The notes under the pieces: generated by a model
Database searches by the model: none
Told to the model about the DNA's origin: nothing
Seen by the model: only the letters and a program-made list of their open reading frames with translations
Translations under genes and position numbers: made by a program
Shown: piece by piece, positions 5,718-12,216 of the stretch
Position numbering within the stretch: the first letter of the stretch is position 1
How the letters are laid out: each line of letters opens with the position of its first letter
Assembly: GCA_018902765.1 (NCBI GenBank)
Contig: JAHIQC010000338.1
Coordinates: forward strand, 1 to 12,216
Length of the DNA stretch: 12,216 nucleotides
Source: Actinomycetota bacterium
GTDB taxonomy: Bacteria > Actinomycetota > Coriobacteriia > Anaerosomatales > JAHIQC01
Direction: 5' to 3'

Positions 5718-6182
5718 ATGTCGAGTGCCGTCCCGTTCATCACCCGCGCTCTCGGGCCCAACGATACGGGCCTGATGCGGGACTTGCTCGGCGTCTTCGG
5801 TGAGGCCTTTGAAGACGTCGAGACGTACTGCGCCGTCCAACCCAGCCCGGCCTATCTGCAGCGGCTTCTCGCGGGTGACTCCTTCATCGCGCTCGTCGCT
5901 TTGGATGGCGAGGACGTGGTCGGCGGAATCGCCGCGTATGAGCTGCGCAAGTTCGAGCGTGAGCGCAGCGAGATCTACATTTACGACCTGGCCGTCGCCG
6001 CGTCATACAGACGGCAAGGCATCGCGACCGCACTCATTGAGCTGCTTCAGCGCATCGCAACGGCGCGGGGCGCATGGGTCGTCTTCGTGCAGGCTGACCT
6101 CGGCGACGATTCTGCCATGGGGCTCTACTCAAAGCTCGGCGTGCGCGCAGATGTCCTGCACTTCGACATTGCGCCGAGATAG
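5718..6182 (+). CDS. AAC(3)-I-like aminoglycoside N-acetyltransferase (GNAT)
   Basis: A 154-residue GNAT protein closely resembling the AAC(3)-I family along its length. Seen directly: DLLGVFGEAFEDVETY (22-37), FIALVALDGEDVVGGIAAY (56-74), SEIYIYDLAV (84-93), the acetyl-CoA loop RRQGIATALIELL (98-110), VQADLGDDSAMGLYSKLG (124-141) and the closing HFDI. The known enzymes acetylate the 3-amino group of gentamicin-like aminoglycosides with acetyl-CoA. Chromosomal environmental relatives may have other amine substrates, so resistance is not proven by sequence. ATG 5718 was chosen: it gives family length, with GGGGGAG at 5701-5707 upstream. A -10-like TAGAAT (5616-5621) may start a leader of about 95 nt. 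Acquired copies are commonly integron cassettes; no cassette site is seen here. Confidence 0.88.
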   Translation: MSSAVPFITRALGPNDTGLMRDLLGVFGEAFEDVETYCAVQPSPAYLQRLLAGDSFIALVALDGEDVVGGIAAYELRKFERERSEIYIYDLAVAASYRRQGIATALIELLQRIATARGAWVVFVQADLGDDSAMGLYSKLGVRADVLHFDIAPR

Positions 6183-6183
6183 T

Positions 6184-6369
6184 GTGCCAAAAACGATTCT
6201 GCAAGCCCGACGGGTCCGTCCAACAAAGGCCGTCGGCTACGTGTCGCTCGATCAGCTGGCTAACGCGACTGAGTCGGAGATCGCGTCGCTTCACGGGATG
6301 GGGCCCAAGGCGATTCGGCTGTTGCGGGATGCGCTAGCGGAGCGAGGTTTGGCATTTCGGTCGGAGTAG
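6184..6369 (+). CDS. Small helix-hairpin-helix protein
   Basis: A 61-residue protein starting with GTG one base after the acetyltransferase stop codon. It contains a helix-hairpin-helix of the RNA polymerase alpha C-terminal type: VGYVSLDQLANATESEIASLHGMGPKAIRLLRDAL, with the GMGPKA turn that contacts the DNA backbone. The protein consists of little else. Free-standing copies of this domain are common and usually annotated only as DNA-binding proteins. The start is uncertain because no ribosome binding site precedes it; translation would rely on coupling to the upstream gene, which also suggests a two-gene transcript. Confidence 0.72.
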   Translation: MPKTILQARRVRPTKAVGYVSLDQLANATESEIASLHGMGPKAIRLLRDALAERGLAFRSE

Positions 6370-6752
6370 ACCTGGGCCGATGCAGGCGTCGAGCAAGCGC
6401 ATCGAGGAGGCGAACGGTATTCTCGGAAGCAAGCGCGTGGGCGTCTGCTCACGCGCAAGAATGTTGGATGCACTTGGCCCCGAACCCATTCGCGGGCCGC
6501 CGGGTATCTTCTGGGTGGAGATCACGGTCAGGCATGGCGGTCAGACGTAGACCAACGGAGGTTGCGATCCCATGGCGAACACGCAGGCTAAGCCAACACG
6601 TTAGCAGTACAGAGGTGCGCTCGTTTGGTGGGTCCGCCACGATGGGTATCACAACGGCCGCCGGGGTAACAACAGTCTGACGGGCAGGAAGCGACTACTC
6701 GCCCTTCCACGCTCATGAACACAGCCGCTTGGCCGTGCTGAGAGGGGAACTA
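6370..6752. other. 383-bp gap without a convincing gene
   Basis: The best frame is a 56-codon ORF at 6380-6550 (+), beginning MQASSKRIEEANG and ending ITVRHGGQT; it has no ribosome binding site and no family I recognise, so it may be a remnant. Other frames across 6450-6680 on both strands have arginine- and serine-rich compositions typical of chance frames in GC-rich DNA. No RNA gene or terminator was recognised. Confidence 0.5.
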
Positions 6753-6998
6753 ATGGGACTGCTAAGTTGGATCATTGTCGGCGGACTCGCCGGTCTGCTG
6801 GCTCGGTCACTGATGGGTGAGGGGCGCTCGGGTTGCCTGATGGCCATCCTTCTCGGCGTCGTGGGCGCTTTCATCGGCGGCTTCGTGATGAGCCTGTTCG
6901 GATTCGGCGGCGTCAACGGCCTGAGCCTTTGGTCGATTGTGGTGGCGACAGTTGGCGCGGTTCTTCTTCTCGCAATCGCACGTGCGCTTCGCCGCTGA
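6753..6998 (+). CDS. GlsB/YeaQ/YmgE-family membrane protein
   Basis: An 81-residue protein with three hydrophobic segments (about 3-19, 30-54 and 60-78). It carries the glycine-rich signature of the 'transglycosylase-associated' family: IIVGGLAGLLARSLM, GCLMAILLGVVGAFIGGFV and a C-terminal helix ending in RALRR. The family is small, often stress-induced and located in the cytoplasmic membrane; its biochemical role is not established, and the transglycosylase name is historical. ATG 6753 follows GAGGGGAA at 6742-6749. It stands alone between two long gaps, so it is probably monocistronic. Confidence 0.9.
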   Translation: MGLLSWIIVGGLAGLLARSLMGEGRSGCLMAILLGVVGAFIGGFVMSLFGFGGVNGLSLWSIVVATVGAVLLLAIARALRR

Positions 6999-7306
6999 GC
7001 ATTTCGCGCATGACTGCAGCTCGAAGTGTTCAACCCGCCGTTTTGAGGCCAAGTGAGTAGCCACGCCGAACGCGTTGAGGCAGGTCAGGACGTCAACACC
7101 CCGCGGGGTGACGCCCTGATTGTAATCGGCTTGGCTTCGGCCCCGCTGACATTCTCAGATGAGCGGAATCAATCATCTTGGAGTATGCTTGCACATGCCG
7201 AACATGAATAGGGACTCGACGTTCCCACGATCAGGGCGCTGCCAACGGCCTCCCGATCGTGATCGAGTTCGGCAGTCTGTGCCGATACTGAAGGGGGTAC
7301 TCTGCC
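6999..7306. other. 308-bp gap with a palindrome and a structured leader
   Basis: Contains a perfect 14-bp palindrome, CACCCCGCGGGGTG (7097-7110), which has no T-run after it and so is not a normal terminator, and the large hairpin at 7212-7270 described separately. No open frame with a plausible start is seen. I could not identify convincing -35 and -10 hexamers. Confidence 0.5.
7212..7270 (+). promoter_or_regulatory. Long hairpin in the leader of the DUF3494 gene
   Basis: An outer helix of 8 bp (GGACTCGA, 7212-7219, with TCGAGTTC, 7263-7270, one G-U) encloses an inner helix of 10 bp (CACGATC-a-GGG, 7226-7236, with CCCGATCGTG, 7252-7261) capped by GCC-AAC-GGC (7241-7249). It ends 36 nt before the start codon. 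The pairing is directly visible; a regulatory role is inferred. I do not recognise it as a known riboswitch. Confidence 0.5.
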
Positions 7307-8443
7307 ATGAAGGCGACGTCCAGGATACGGACGCTTCCACTTGCCGCGATGATGGTTCTGGCGCTAATCGCTGTTCCCGCAACCGCCATGGCGGCCGAAC
7401 CTACCGTGAACCTTGGCACAACCGCCGGGTTCGCCGTATTGGCGGGCACGACGATCACGAACACGGGACCGACCACGATCACAGGCGACGTTGGTCTGCA
7501 CCCGGGCTCGGCATTCGTGGACACGGGCGTGACGCTGATCGGGGCGCGGCATATCGCCGACGCCGTCGCGAACCAGGCCAAGATCGATCTGGTCACCGCG
7601 TACAATGACGCCGCAGGCAGACCCGTCAGCGGCGCCGTACCCGTCGATCTCGGCGGACTCACTCTCACTTCAGGTGTATACAACTCGGGCGGCGTCACCT
7701 CGATCACTGGCACTCTTACCCTCGACGCCCAAGGCGACCCTGACGCAGTCTTCATTTTCCAGAGCTCAGCGACGCTGATCACCGCTTCTGGCAGCGCTGT
7801 CGAATTGATCAACGGTGCACGGTTCTGCCGCGTGTTCTGGGTCGTTCCTAGCTCCGCTACTTTGGGCACGAACTCTACGTTCGCGGGGCACATCTTCGCG
7901 CTGACGGACATACACGCGCAGACCGGCGCCACGGTTGAGGGGCAGTTGCTCGCGCGCAATGGCGAAGTCACTCTCGACTCCAATGTGATAACCAACGAGA
8001 TCTGCGCACCCGCGCGGGTCATTAGCATCGACAAGAGCGCCTCGCCGACCGCCCTGCCGTCCGGACCGGGTTCGGTCACGTACACCTATGAGGTAACGGC
8101 CCCAGGGACTGTCGAATTCAGCAGCGTGACCGTCGCGGATGACAAACTCGATTCGGTGACCTATGTCTCCGGGGACACGAACAGTGACGAGATCCTTCAG
8201 CCCGGTGAGACGTGGATCTACACAGCCACGGTCAGGCTCACGGAGACAACTACCAACGTTGTCACGGTCACGGGTATCGGAGCCGGGGTTGCCACAAGCG
8301 ATACCGCGACCGTCACTGTCGAAGTGGGAACCGGTCGGCGTCTTCCGAATACCAGCACTCCCTGGTATGGCGTCTTGCTTGCAGGCTTTGTGCTGATTCT
8401 TGTTGGGGCCGCGGGTTGGATCGCACAGAGAAGCCATGCCTAG
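7307..8443 (+). CDS. Secreted DUF3494 ice-binding-like surface protein with LPNTS sorting signal
   Basis: A 378-residue exported protein. A signal peptide covers about residues 1-30 (MKATSRIRTL, hydrophobic core, ending ATAMAA). The DUF3494 beta-helix runs from about 34 to 233: LGTTAGFAVLAGTTITNTG, ITGDVGLHPG, FIFQSSATL, FWVVPSSATLGTNSTFAGHI and GQLLARNGEVTL are standard family segments. C174 and C233 could form a disulfide. Residues about 237-342 form a DUF11-like Ig stalk with DTNSDEILQPGETW. The C-terminus is a wall-sorting signal: LPNTS at 346-350, a hydrophobic helix, and a basic tail (QRSHA). DUF3494 proteins bind ice in cold-adapted organisms, but many relatives lack tested activity. 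The start follows AAGGGGG (7291-7297). It overlaps the sortase gene by 8 bp. Confidence 0.93.
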   Translation: MKATSRIRTLPLAAMMVLALIAVPATAMAAEPTVNLGTTAGFAVLAGTTITNTGPTTITGDVGLHPGSAFVDTGVTLIGARHIADAVANQAKIDLVTAYNDAAGRPVSGAVPVDLGGLTLTSGVYNSGGVTSITGTLTLDAQGDPDAVFIFQSSATLITASGSAVELINGARFCRVFWVVPSSATLGTNSTFAGHIFALTDIHAQTGATVEGQLLARNGEVTLDSNVITNEICAPARVISIDKSASPTALPSGPGSVTYTYEVTAPGTVEFSSVTVADDKLDSVTYVSGDTNSDEILQPGETWIYTATVRLTETTTNVVTVTGIGAGVATSDTATVTVEVGTGRRLPNTSTPWYGVLLAGFVLILVGAAGWIAQRSHA

Positions 8444-9071
8444 GGCAAGACCCTCGCACGGCACGCGCTCCTATCTTGGCACAGCATCACTAGGGCTCGT
8501 GATCCTGGGAATCGCGCTGGTCGGGTGGGCATTGTTCAACATCATCGGGTCCTCCTCGGGAGATCCGACAGCCTCGTTGCGCCCGATCAAAGTATCGGGT
8601 GATTCCCCGACTGTGTCGGTCAATGCATCAGATGTGCTGGGGCCTTGGCAACCCAACTACCCCGAGAATCCCGCAGTTGGCGAGGTTCTGGGAATGCTCT
8701 CGTTTCCGACTCTCGGGCAGACGTTCGACGTCATCGAGGGTACAGGTGATGAGGAACTCAAACGGGGCGTTGGCCACATGCTTGACACGGCGATGCCTGG
8801 CGAGCCAGACAACTGCGTCATCTCGGGGCATCGCGACACGGTCTTCTCTGATCTCGGCAAGCTCGATAGAGGCGACCAGATCATTCTGCAGACGGCCGCA
8901 GGCACGTTCGCGTATGAGATCGGTCAAATCCGCATCGTGGACAAGGACGACCTAACTGTCGTTGTGCCTGCCGATCACGCTGTCCTGTCGATCAGCACCT
9001 GCTATCCATTCAACTACGTTGGCAGCGCGCCGAAGAGGTACGTGCTCGTCGCGAATCTGGTGGGGAGCTAG
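8436..9071 (+). CDS. Sortase, probably class D
   Basis: A 211-residue membrane transpeptidase. Residues about 16-36 form the N-terminal membrane anchor. The sortase domain follows from about 80: catalytic H132 in SGHRDTVF, catalytic C189 in STCYPFNYVG, and R201 in APKRYVLV, all present. The TCYPF-x-YVG-x-APKRY pattern fits class D sortases best, which is a judgement by eye. Its ATG lies inside the last codons of the DUF3494 gene (8-bp overlap), so the two are surely co-expressed. Known class D sortases accept LPNTA-type signals, making the neighbouring LPNTS protein the obvious substrate for covalent attachment to the cell wall. Confidence 0.92.
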   Translation: MPRARPSHGTRSYLGTASLGLVILGIALVGWALFNIIGSSSGDPTASLRPIKVSGDSPTVSVNASDVLGPWQPNYPENPAVGEVLGMLSFPTLGQTFDVIEGTGDEELKRGVGHMLDTAMPGEPDNCVISGHRDTVFSDLGKLDRGDQIILQTAAGTFAYEIGQIRIVDKDDLTVVVPADHAVLSISTCYPFNYVGSAPKRYVLVANLVGS

Positions 9072-9099
9072 GAAGGTCAGGTTTGTCTGATCTAGGCCG

Positions 9100-9267
9100 A
9101 TGGACGTCAGCGAGATCTCACCCGCCAAGAGCACGAACCGCTTTGTATGGGATGCAGTAGGGAGGCTCGTGGCTCGTGGGCGTTTGATCGGATTTGAATC
9201 GCCCACCGCGTCGCACACCTCGAGTATGAGCGTGTCTGCCATGTACTGGGTTAGGAGATTCGAGTGA
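9100..9267 (+). CDS. Possible 55-residue protein coupled to the zincin gene
   Basis: An ORF beginning MDVSEISPAKSTNRFVWDAV and ending MYWVRRFE. The case for it being real is positional: its stop overlaps the GTG start of the next gene in a GTGA arrangement, the classical sign of translational coupling. Against it, the ribosome binding site is weak (AGG at 9094-9096) and I recognise no family. No membrane segment or motif is evident. Confidence 0.35.
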   Translation: MDVSEISPAKSTNRFVWDAVGRLVARGRLIGFESPTASHTSSMSVSAMYWVRRFE

Positions 9268-9869
9268 GATTCCATCTTGGTTCGGTTCCCGACGATGCGG
9301 AGTTCGACCCGGAGATGGGCAGCTGGACTAGGCTCAAGGAGCCGCGCTTCGGTTGGATGATGCTCATGGTGCTGCCGGTGTCCGTTCTGGTTGTCGCCGC
9401 GCTGTCGTCTGCGTGGTCCGTCGTGCTACGTATGTATGGCGCGCCCTCTGCTCTGGAGGGCGTAGTGACGCCTGCGGTAGCAGGTCTCCTTCTGCTGGGG
9501 TGCGCCGCAATCATTCTGGTCCACGAGACGATCCATCTGCTTGCTCTGCCGCGTCTTGGGCTGACTGCGGACACGGTGCTCGGCTTCTGGCCACAGACGC
9601 TCACGCCCTATGTGTCCTTTGAGGGTGAGACATCGCGGGCGCGCCAGATCGCAGTCGGACTTGCTCCGTTTCTTGCGCTGTCAGTCGCACCGCTCCTCAC
9701 GGGTGTTCTGTTCGGATGGGCTCCCTTGTGGGTCGTCGCTGTGAGCCTGTTGAACGGGCTTGGCGCCTCCGCCGATCTCGTAGGTGTTGTGCTTGTCGTT
9801 TGGCAGGTTCCAAAACGCGGGCGAGTTCGAAACAAAGGGTTGGCGACGTGGTGGCGCACTCCGGCCTGA
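9264..9869 (+). CDS. DUF3267-like membrane zinc metalloprotease
   Basis: A 201-residue integral membrane protein with the zinc-binding motif HETIHLL (H87, E88, H91) at the end of its second hydrophobic helix. Hydrophobic segments lie at about 31-57, 66-86, 128-147 and 150-182. The motif's place after a membrane helix and the later GLGASADLVGVVLVVWQVP, which should supply the third zinc ligand (D), fit the DUF3267 'putative zincin peptidase' family. Its substrates are unknown. The GTG start at 9264 follows TAGGAG (9252-9257) at 6 nt. It lies about 190 bp after the sortase and may be independent of it. Confidence 0.82.
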   Translation: MRFHLGSVPDDAEFDPEMGSWTRLKEPRFGWMMLMVLPVSVLVVAALSSAWSVVLRMYGAPSALEGVVTPAVAGLLLLGCAAIILVHETIHLLALPRLGLTADTVLGFWPQTLTPYVSFEGETSRARQIAVGLAPFLALSVAPLLTGVLFGWAPLWVVAVSLLNGLGASADLVGVVLVVWQVPKRGRVRNKGLATWWRTPA

Positions 9870-9919
9870 GAAGGGCATCGAGTGGACGATCTATCCGGTA
9901 GTCGGAGGCCCCGAAGCAG

Positions 9920-11233
9920 TCAGGACTCGAGGGGCCCGGAGGGCTTCTTTTCGGCGCCCATCGCGAGCCGGAATTCAAACACTCGCCCTCGCTTCGTCTG
10001 CTCGAGATAGCCGAGCTTCACCAGCTGCAGGAAGTCCTGGCGCGCGGTTTCGTAGGCAAGGCCCCTTGCCCGGGCGTGGTGTCTGATCGTGAACACCGTC
10101 GTCGGCGTCTCGAAGGCCTTGTCCAAGATCCGCGCCTGGCGATGGTTGATGCCGAGGCCATGGAATCTCGCGCACAACGCTCGATACCGGCGTGACGCGC
10201 CGTCCAGCTCGCGCTCGGCCTCGATGTAGGCGTTGAGGAACAGATGCAATCGCGTGATGACGAACGTCGTTGCATCGAATCTCGGCTCTCCTACGTTGGG
10301 TGGGGGAACTGCCCATTCGGAACTCTGTGTACGCGTCAGAGGCGTCCACGGTAGGGCGCGGTACCCTTGCTGGTATTCGTAGATGTGGGCAATAAGCCGT
10401 GCGAACAGCCCGTTTGCCACCGCGAAAGGCTGTACTCGCCGGATCCAGTAGAAGTACACGATCGTCTTGACGAGTGGATGCACGAACGGCTTCTGGCTAT
10501 CGGTGGCGTACGAGGCAATCGCACTCATTTCGCTGGGTATTCGCTGGGGGAGGGCGCCGCGCCCGTCGGCGGCGAATCCGACACCTGGGTTCTCTGTGTG
10601 TTCGCTGGTGCGGTAGACACCGCCAGTGGTCTTGTCCAAGGCAAGCTGGGCGTGCAGCTCGCACAGCCGATCCACCGTGAGCGGGGCGGCGGCCAGCTCC
10701 GGCAGGCGCTTCATCATCTCGAAGAAGCGGAGAACCCATCGCTCGTAGTCGGTTGAAGGCTTTCTGCCCTCTTGCAGCATGCGGCGAGCGCCGTTCATGG
10801 CCTGAGAAAGCTCGATTTCGTTGGTCGGTGACAGTTCGCCCATCGTGAGACCGAGAGGCAGCACCTCTTCGATCAGAATCCGATTCTGCACATGCCTGAT
10901 CTCGTCATCAGGAAGTTCAGTAGCGGAGCTGAAGTCAAAGCCCGCCCGGATATCGATCCAATGGAGCAGCTCGACCATTTCGGCAGAGAGCGTGATCCAG
11001 CCGGCATAGTCCCCCCACGCGCCCGCGAGAATTGTGAGCCCCTGTGCCCGGCGCACCGCTCCAAGCAAGTGCGCGACCGCGTCCCTCGGCAGGCCGAGTG
11101 TGGCGTTCTGGTTGGCGAATCCGTCGCGTTCCGTGTAGTCGACGTGAGCCGCTTGGAAGAGATAGTCGAGGCGCCCGTCGTCGAGGGCTTGAATGAGAAG
11201 AAGTGCGGTGGGTTTGTCGATCGACTCGTTCAT
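9920..11233 (-). CDS. Fic-domain protein with degenerate active site
   Basis: A 437-residue protein. The Fic core is recognisable from FVHPLVKTIVYFYWIRR, which aligns with the helix before the Fic loop, followed by QPFAVANGLFAR (residues 268-279) in place of the catalytic HPFxDGNGRxxR. The catalytic His is Gln, the acidic residue is Val, the first Gly is Ala and the Arg after NG is Leu, so AMP transfer by the standard mechanism is not expected. The N-terminal region (1-190) resembles no domain I can name, and the C-terminal part (about 360-430) looks like a winged helix (ARGLAYETARQDFLQLVKLGYLE). ATG at 11233 was preferred over 11248 because GGAG (11244-11241) sits 7 nt before it. Single-gene transcript converging on the zincin gene. 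Confidence 0.82.
   Translation of the reverse strand: MNESIDKPTALLLIQALDDGRLDYLFQAAHVDYTERDGFANQNATLGLPRDAVAHLLGAVRRAQGLTILAGAWGDYAGWITLSAEMVELLHWIDIRAGFDFSSATELPDDEIRHVQNRILIEEVLPLGLTMGELSPTNEIELSQAMNGARRMLQEGRKPSTDYERWVLRFFEMMKRLPELAAAPLTVDRLCELHAQLALDKTTGGVYRTSEHTENPGVGFAADGRGALPQRIPSEMSAIASYATDSQKPFVHPLVKTIVYFYWIRRVQPFAVANGLFARLIAHIYEYQQGYRALPWTPLTRTQSSEWAVPPPNVGEPRFDATTFVITRLHLFLNAYIEAERELDGASRRYRALCARFHGLGINHRQARILDKAFETPTTVFTIRHHARARGLAYETARQDFLQLVKLGYLEQTKRGRVFEFRLAMGAEKKPSGPLES
9932..9950 (+). terminator. Possible terminator after the zincin gene
   Basis: GCCC (9934-9937) and GGGC (9941-9944) form a hairpin with a 3-nt loop, extended by two G-U pairs, followed by TTCTTTT. It lies about 60 bp past the zincin stop and inside the 3' end of the opposing Fic gene. 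The helix is short, so confidence is moderate. Confidence 0.4.
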
Positions 11234-11663
11234 AGACCTACTCCACATCGAAGGAGATGCGCTTCTGGGGCCAGTTCCGGAGCCTGACTCATGTGAACTG
11301 TATCGCGGATGCCAGCGATAAATGTCACGACCATTGTACTACCGATAGCGAGAACAGGATAAGTCTGATTGCATCGCTATTCGGCCCGCCATACCATCTC
11401 CTGTTGCGGGACGATAAAACATATTTCCGAATAGTAGTATGCAGGTCACCGCCCACATAGACGGCCATTCTCGACAAGCTAGACGCCAGTATTCTGCGTT
11501 GGGATACTAATTGCGTCCAAAATGGTAGTATACTGATGGTCGTGGCACACACGATGTGCCCAATGCGCGATGCAGTGGACCCGGCAGTCCAGTTGTGGAG
11601 CACCAGTTCTAAGCCCGTCTCCAAACGCGGAAGGACTGGAGCTTCGGAGGAAAGGGGTAAGGC
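11234..11663. other. 430-bp divergent intergenic region
   Basis: Separates the Fic-like gene (-) and the cytochrome gene (+). It is noticeably richer in A and T than the rest of the window, especially 11320-11540. It contains the Fic promoter candidate and, for the right-hand gene, a TATACT at 11529-11534 inside the palindrome AGTATACT, without a clear -35. GGTAGTA (11524-11530) and TACTACC (11337-11343) are distant inverse copies. The plus-strand frames here are shadows without starts supported by ribosome binding sites. Confidence 0.5.
11333..11362 (-). promoter_or_regulatory. Candidate promoter of the Fic-like gene
   Basis: On the minus strand TACAAT (11338-11333) is a good -10 box, with a weak TTATCC 18 bp upstream (11362-11357). 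It would give a 5' leader of about 90 nt. This is the best candidate in the gap, judged on hexamers only. Confidence 0.35.
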
Positions 11664-12216
11664 GTGTCAGCGAACCTGTTGTTCAGCTCGACAGCTTGGC
11701 TTGTGTGGTTGGCGCCGTTCGCGGGGATTCTGGCTGCGGGGGTAACCAAGCGCCAGAATCCACGCATCGAGGGCGATCGCGTGTTGCGTCACGACACTGC
11801 GGCCATCGTCGAGCACTGGACGCACGGGATCTCGACGGCGGTCCTGCTCGTCTCGGGAATCGTCATGGGCATCTTCTTCGTCCCCGCGCTGGTCAGTGGC
11901 GGCCAGTCGATCGCTGTGGCGATGGACATCCATTTCGCCGCAGTCGTGGTGTTCCTCTTTGGGACCTTCTACTACGCGGCGAACACGATTCTCGCTCCCC
12001 AGCGCCTGAGGGAGCACCTGCCTACAGGTGATGCGCTGGATTACACCCAGCGCCACTATGGGAAGCTCCTCGGCTTCAAGAAGTTCACGATGCCGCCAGA
12101 GCGCAAGTACTTCGAGTCCGAGAAGATGGCCTACCTCATGGCCGCGGCGACGACGATCACCATCATCGTCACCGGCCTTCTGAAAGTCTCGGCCCACTCT
12201 TTCGACGTTCCCGCCG
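11664..12216 (+). CDS. Cytochrome b subunit, formate dehydrogenase gamma-like (3' end outside window)
   Basis: The frame is open to the right edge; 184 residues are visible. The GTG start at 11664 is supported by GGAGGAAAGGGG (11645-11656). Hydrophobic helices lie at about 8-25, 52-76, 84-107 and 152-174. Histidines in EHWTHGIS and MDIHFAAVV sit in the positions of b-type heme ligands in the FdnI/thiosulfate reductase cytochrome b family, and between helices there is a cytoplasmic loop with HYGKLLGFKKF. Such subunits pass electrons between a periplasmic dehydrogenase or hydrogenase and the quinone pool. Which catalytic partner it serves cannot be told because the downstream genes are outside the window; formate dehydrogenase is the usual one. 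Confidence 0.8.
   Translation, partial: MSANLLFSSTAWLVWLAPFAGILAAGVTKRQNPRIEGDRVLRHDTAAIVEHWTHGISTAVLLVSGIVMGIFFVPALVSGGQSIAVAMDIHFAAVVVFLFGTFYYAANTILAPQRLREHLPTGDALDYTQRHYGKLLGFKKFTMPPERKYFESEKMAYLMAAATTITIIVTGLLKVSAHSFDVPA

Noticed and set aside
6380..6550. 56-codon ORF after the HhH gene
   Set aside because: No ribosome binding site, no recognisable family, and no positional coupling; not listed as a gene.
7097..7110. Perfect 14-bp palindrome as a terminator of the YeaQ-like gene
   Set aside because: No T-run follows on either strand and it lies about 100 bp past the stop; kept only as a note in the gap entry.
11536..12197. Plus-strand frame 11570-12031 and minus-strand frame 11667-12197 as genes
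   Set aside because: Both are shadows of the cytochrome b frame, which starts at GTG 11664 and is open to the window edge with clear membrane helices and histidines.

Overview
The window is GC-rich, tightly packed, and uses GTG starts and strong purine-rich ribosome binding sites. Together with a class D-type sortase with an anchored surface protein and a DUF2007 zinc-ribbon protein, this suggests an environmental Gram-positive, most likely an actinomycete-related lineage. The taxonomic assignment is an inference of low confidence. It reads as an accessory stretch of short, independently acquired modules ending at a respiratory gene.

Layout. 1-1580 (+): an operon of two different DUF488 proteins and a protein I read as a dual-OB-fold (DuOB) protein; the first gene runs off the left edge. 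1604-2933: a complete IS110-family insertion sequence. Its 5' non-coding part folds into three hairpin domains, and all four guide segments expected of a bridge RNA (seekRNA) can be matched by eye to the two element ends and the two flanks. This is the strongest discovery in the window. 2988-4865 (+): a zinc-ribbon/DUF2007 membrane protein, an XRE antitoxin-like regulator with a good promoter and overlapping dyad but no adjacent toxin, a protein with a HigA-like N-terminal segment, and a 47-residue basic protein. 4887-5522 (-): an AbrB-type antitoxin and Doc/Fic toxin pair with a perfect 8-bp dyad upstream. 5718-6369 (+): an AAC(3)-I-like acetyltransferase directly followed by a tiny helix-hairpin-helix protein. 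6753-6998 (+): a GlsB/YeaQ-type membrane protein. 7307-9071 (+): a secreted DUF3494 ice-binding-like protein with an LPNTS sorting signal, overlapping its probable dedicated sortase. 9100-9869 (+): a possible 55-residue ORF coupled to a DUF3267-like membrane zincin. 9920-11233 (-): a large Fic-fold protein whose catalytic motif is degenerate. 11664-end (+): the start of a formate dehydrogenase gamma/cytochrome b-like subunit.

Functional reading. The DUF488-DUF488-DuOB operon, the toxin-antitoxin pair, the antitoxin-like regulators, the degenerate Fic protein and the insertion sequence look like mobile or conflict-related cargo. The sortase pair is a self-contained surface-display unit. The IS sits between the DUF488 operon and the zinc-ribbon gene and splits an inverted repeat without breaking an obvious gene. 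No rRNA, tRNA or CRISPR array was seen.
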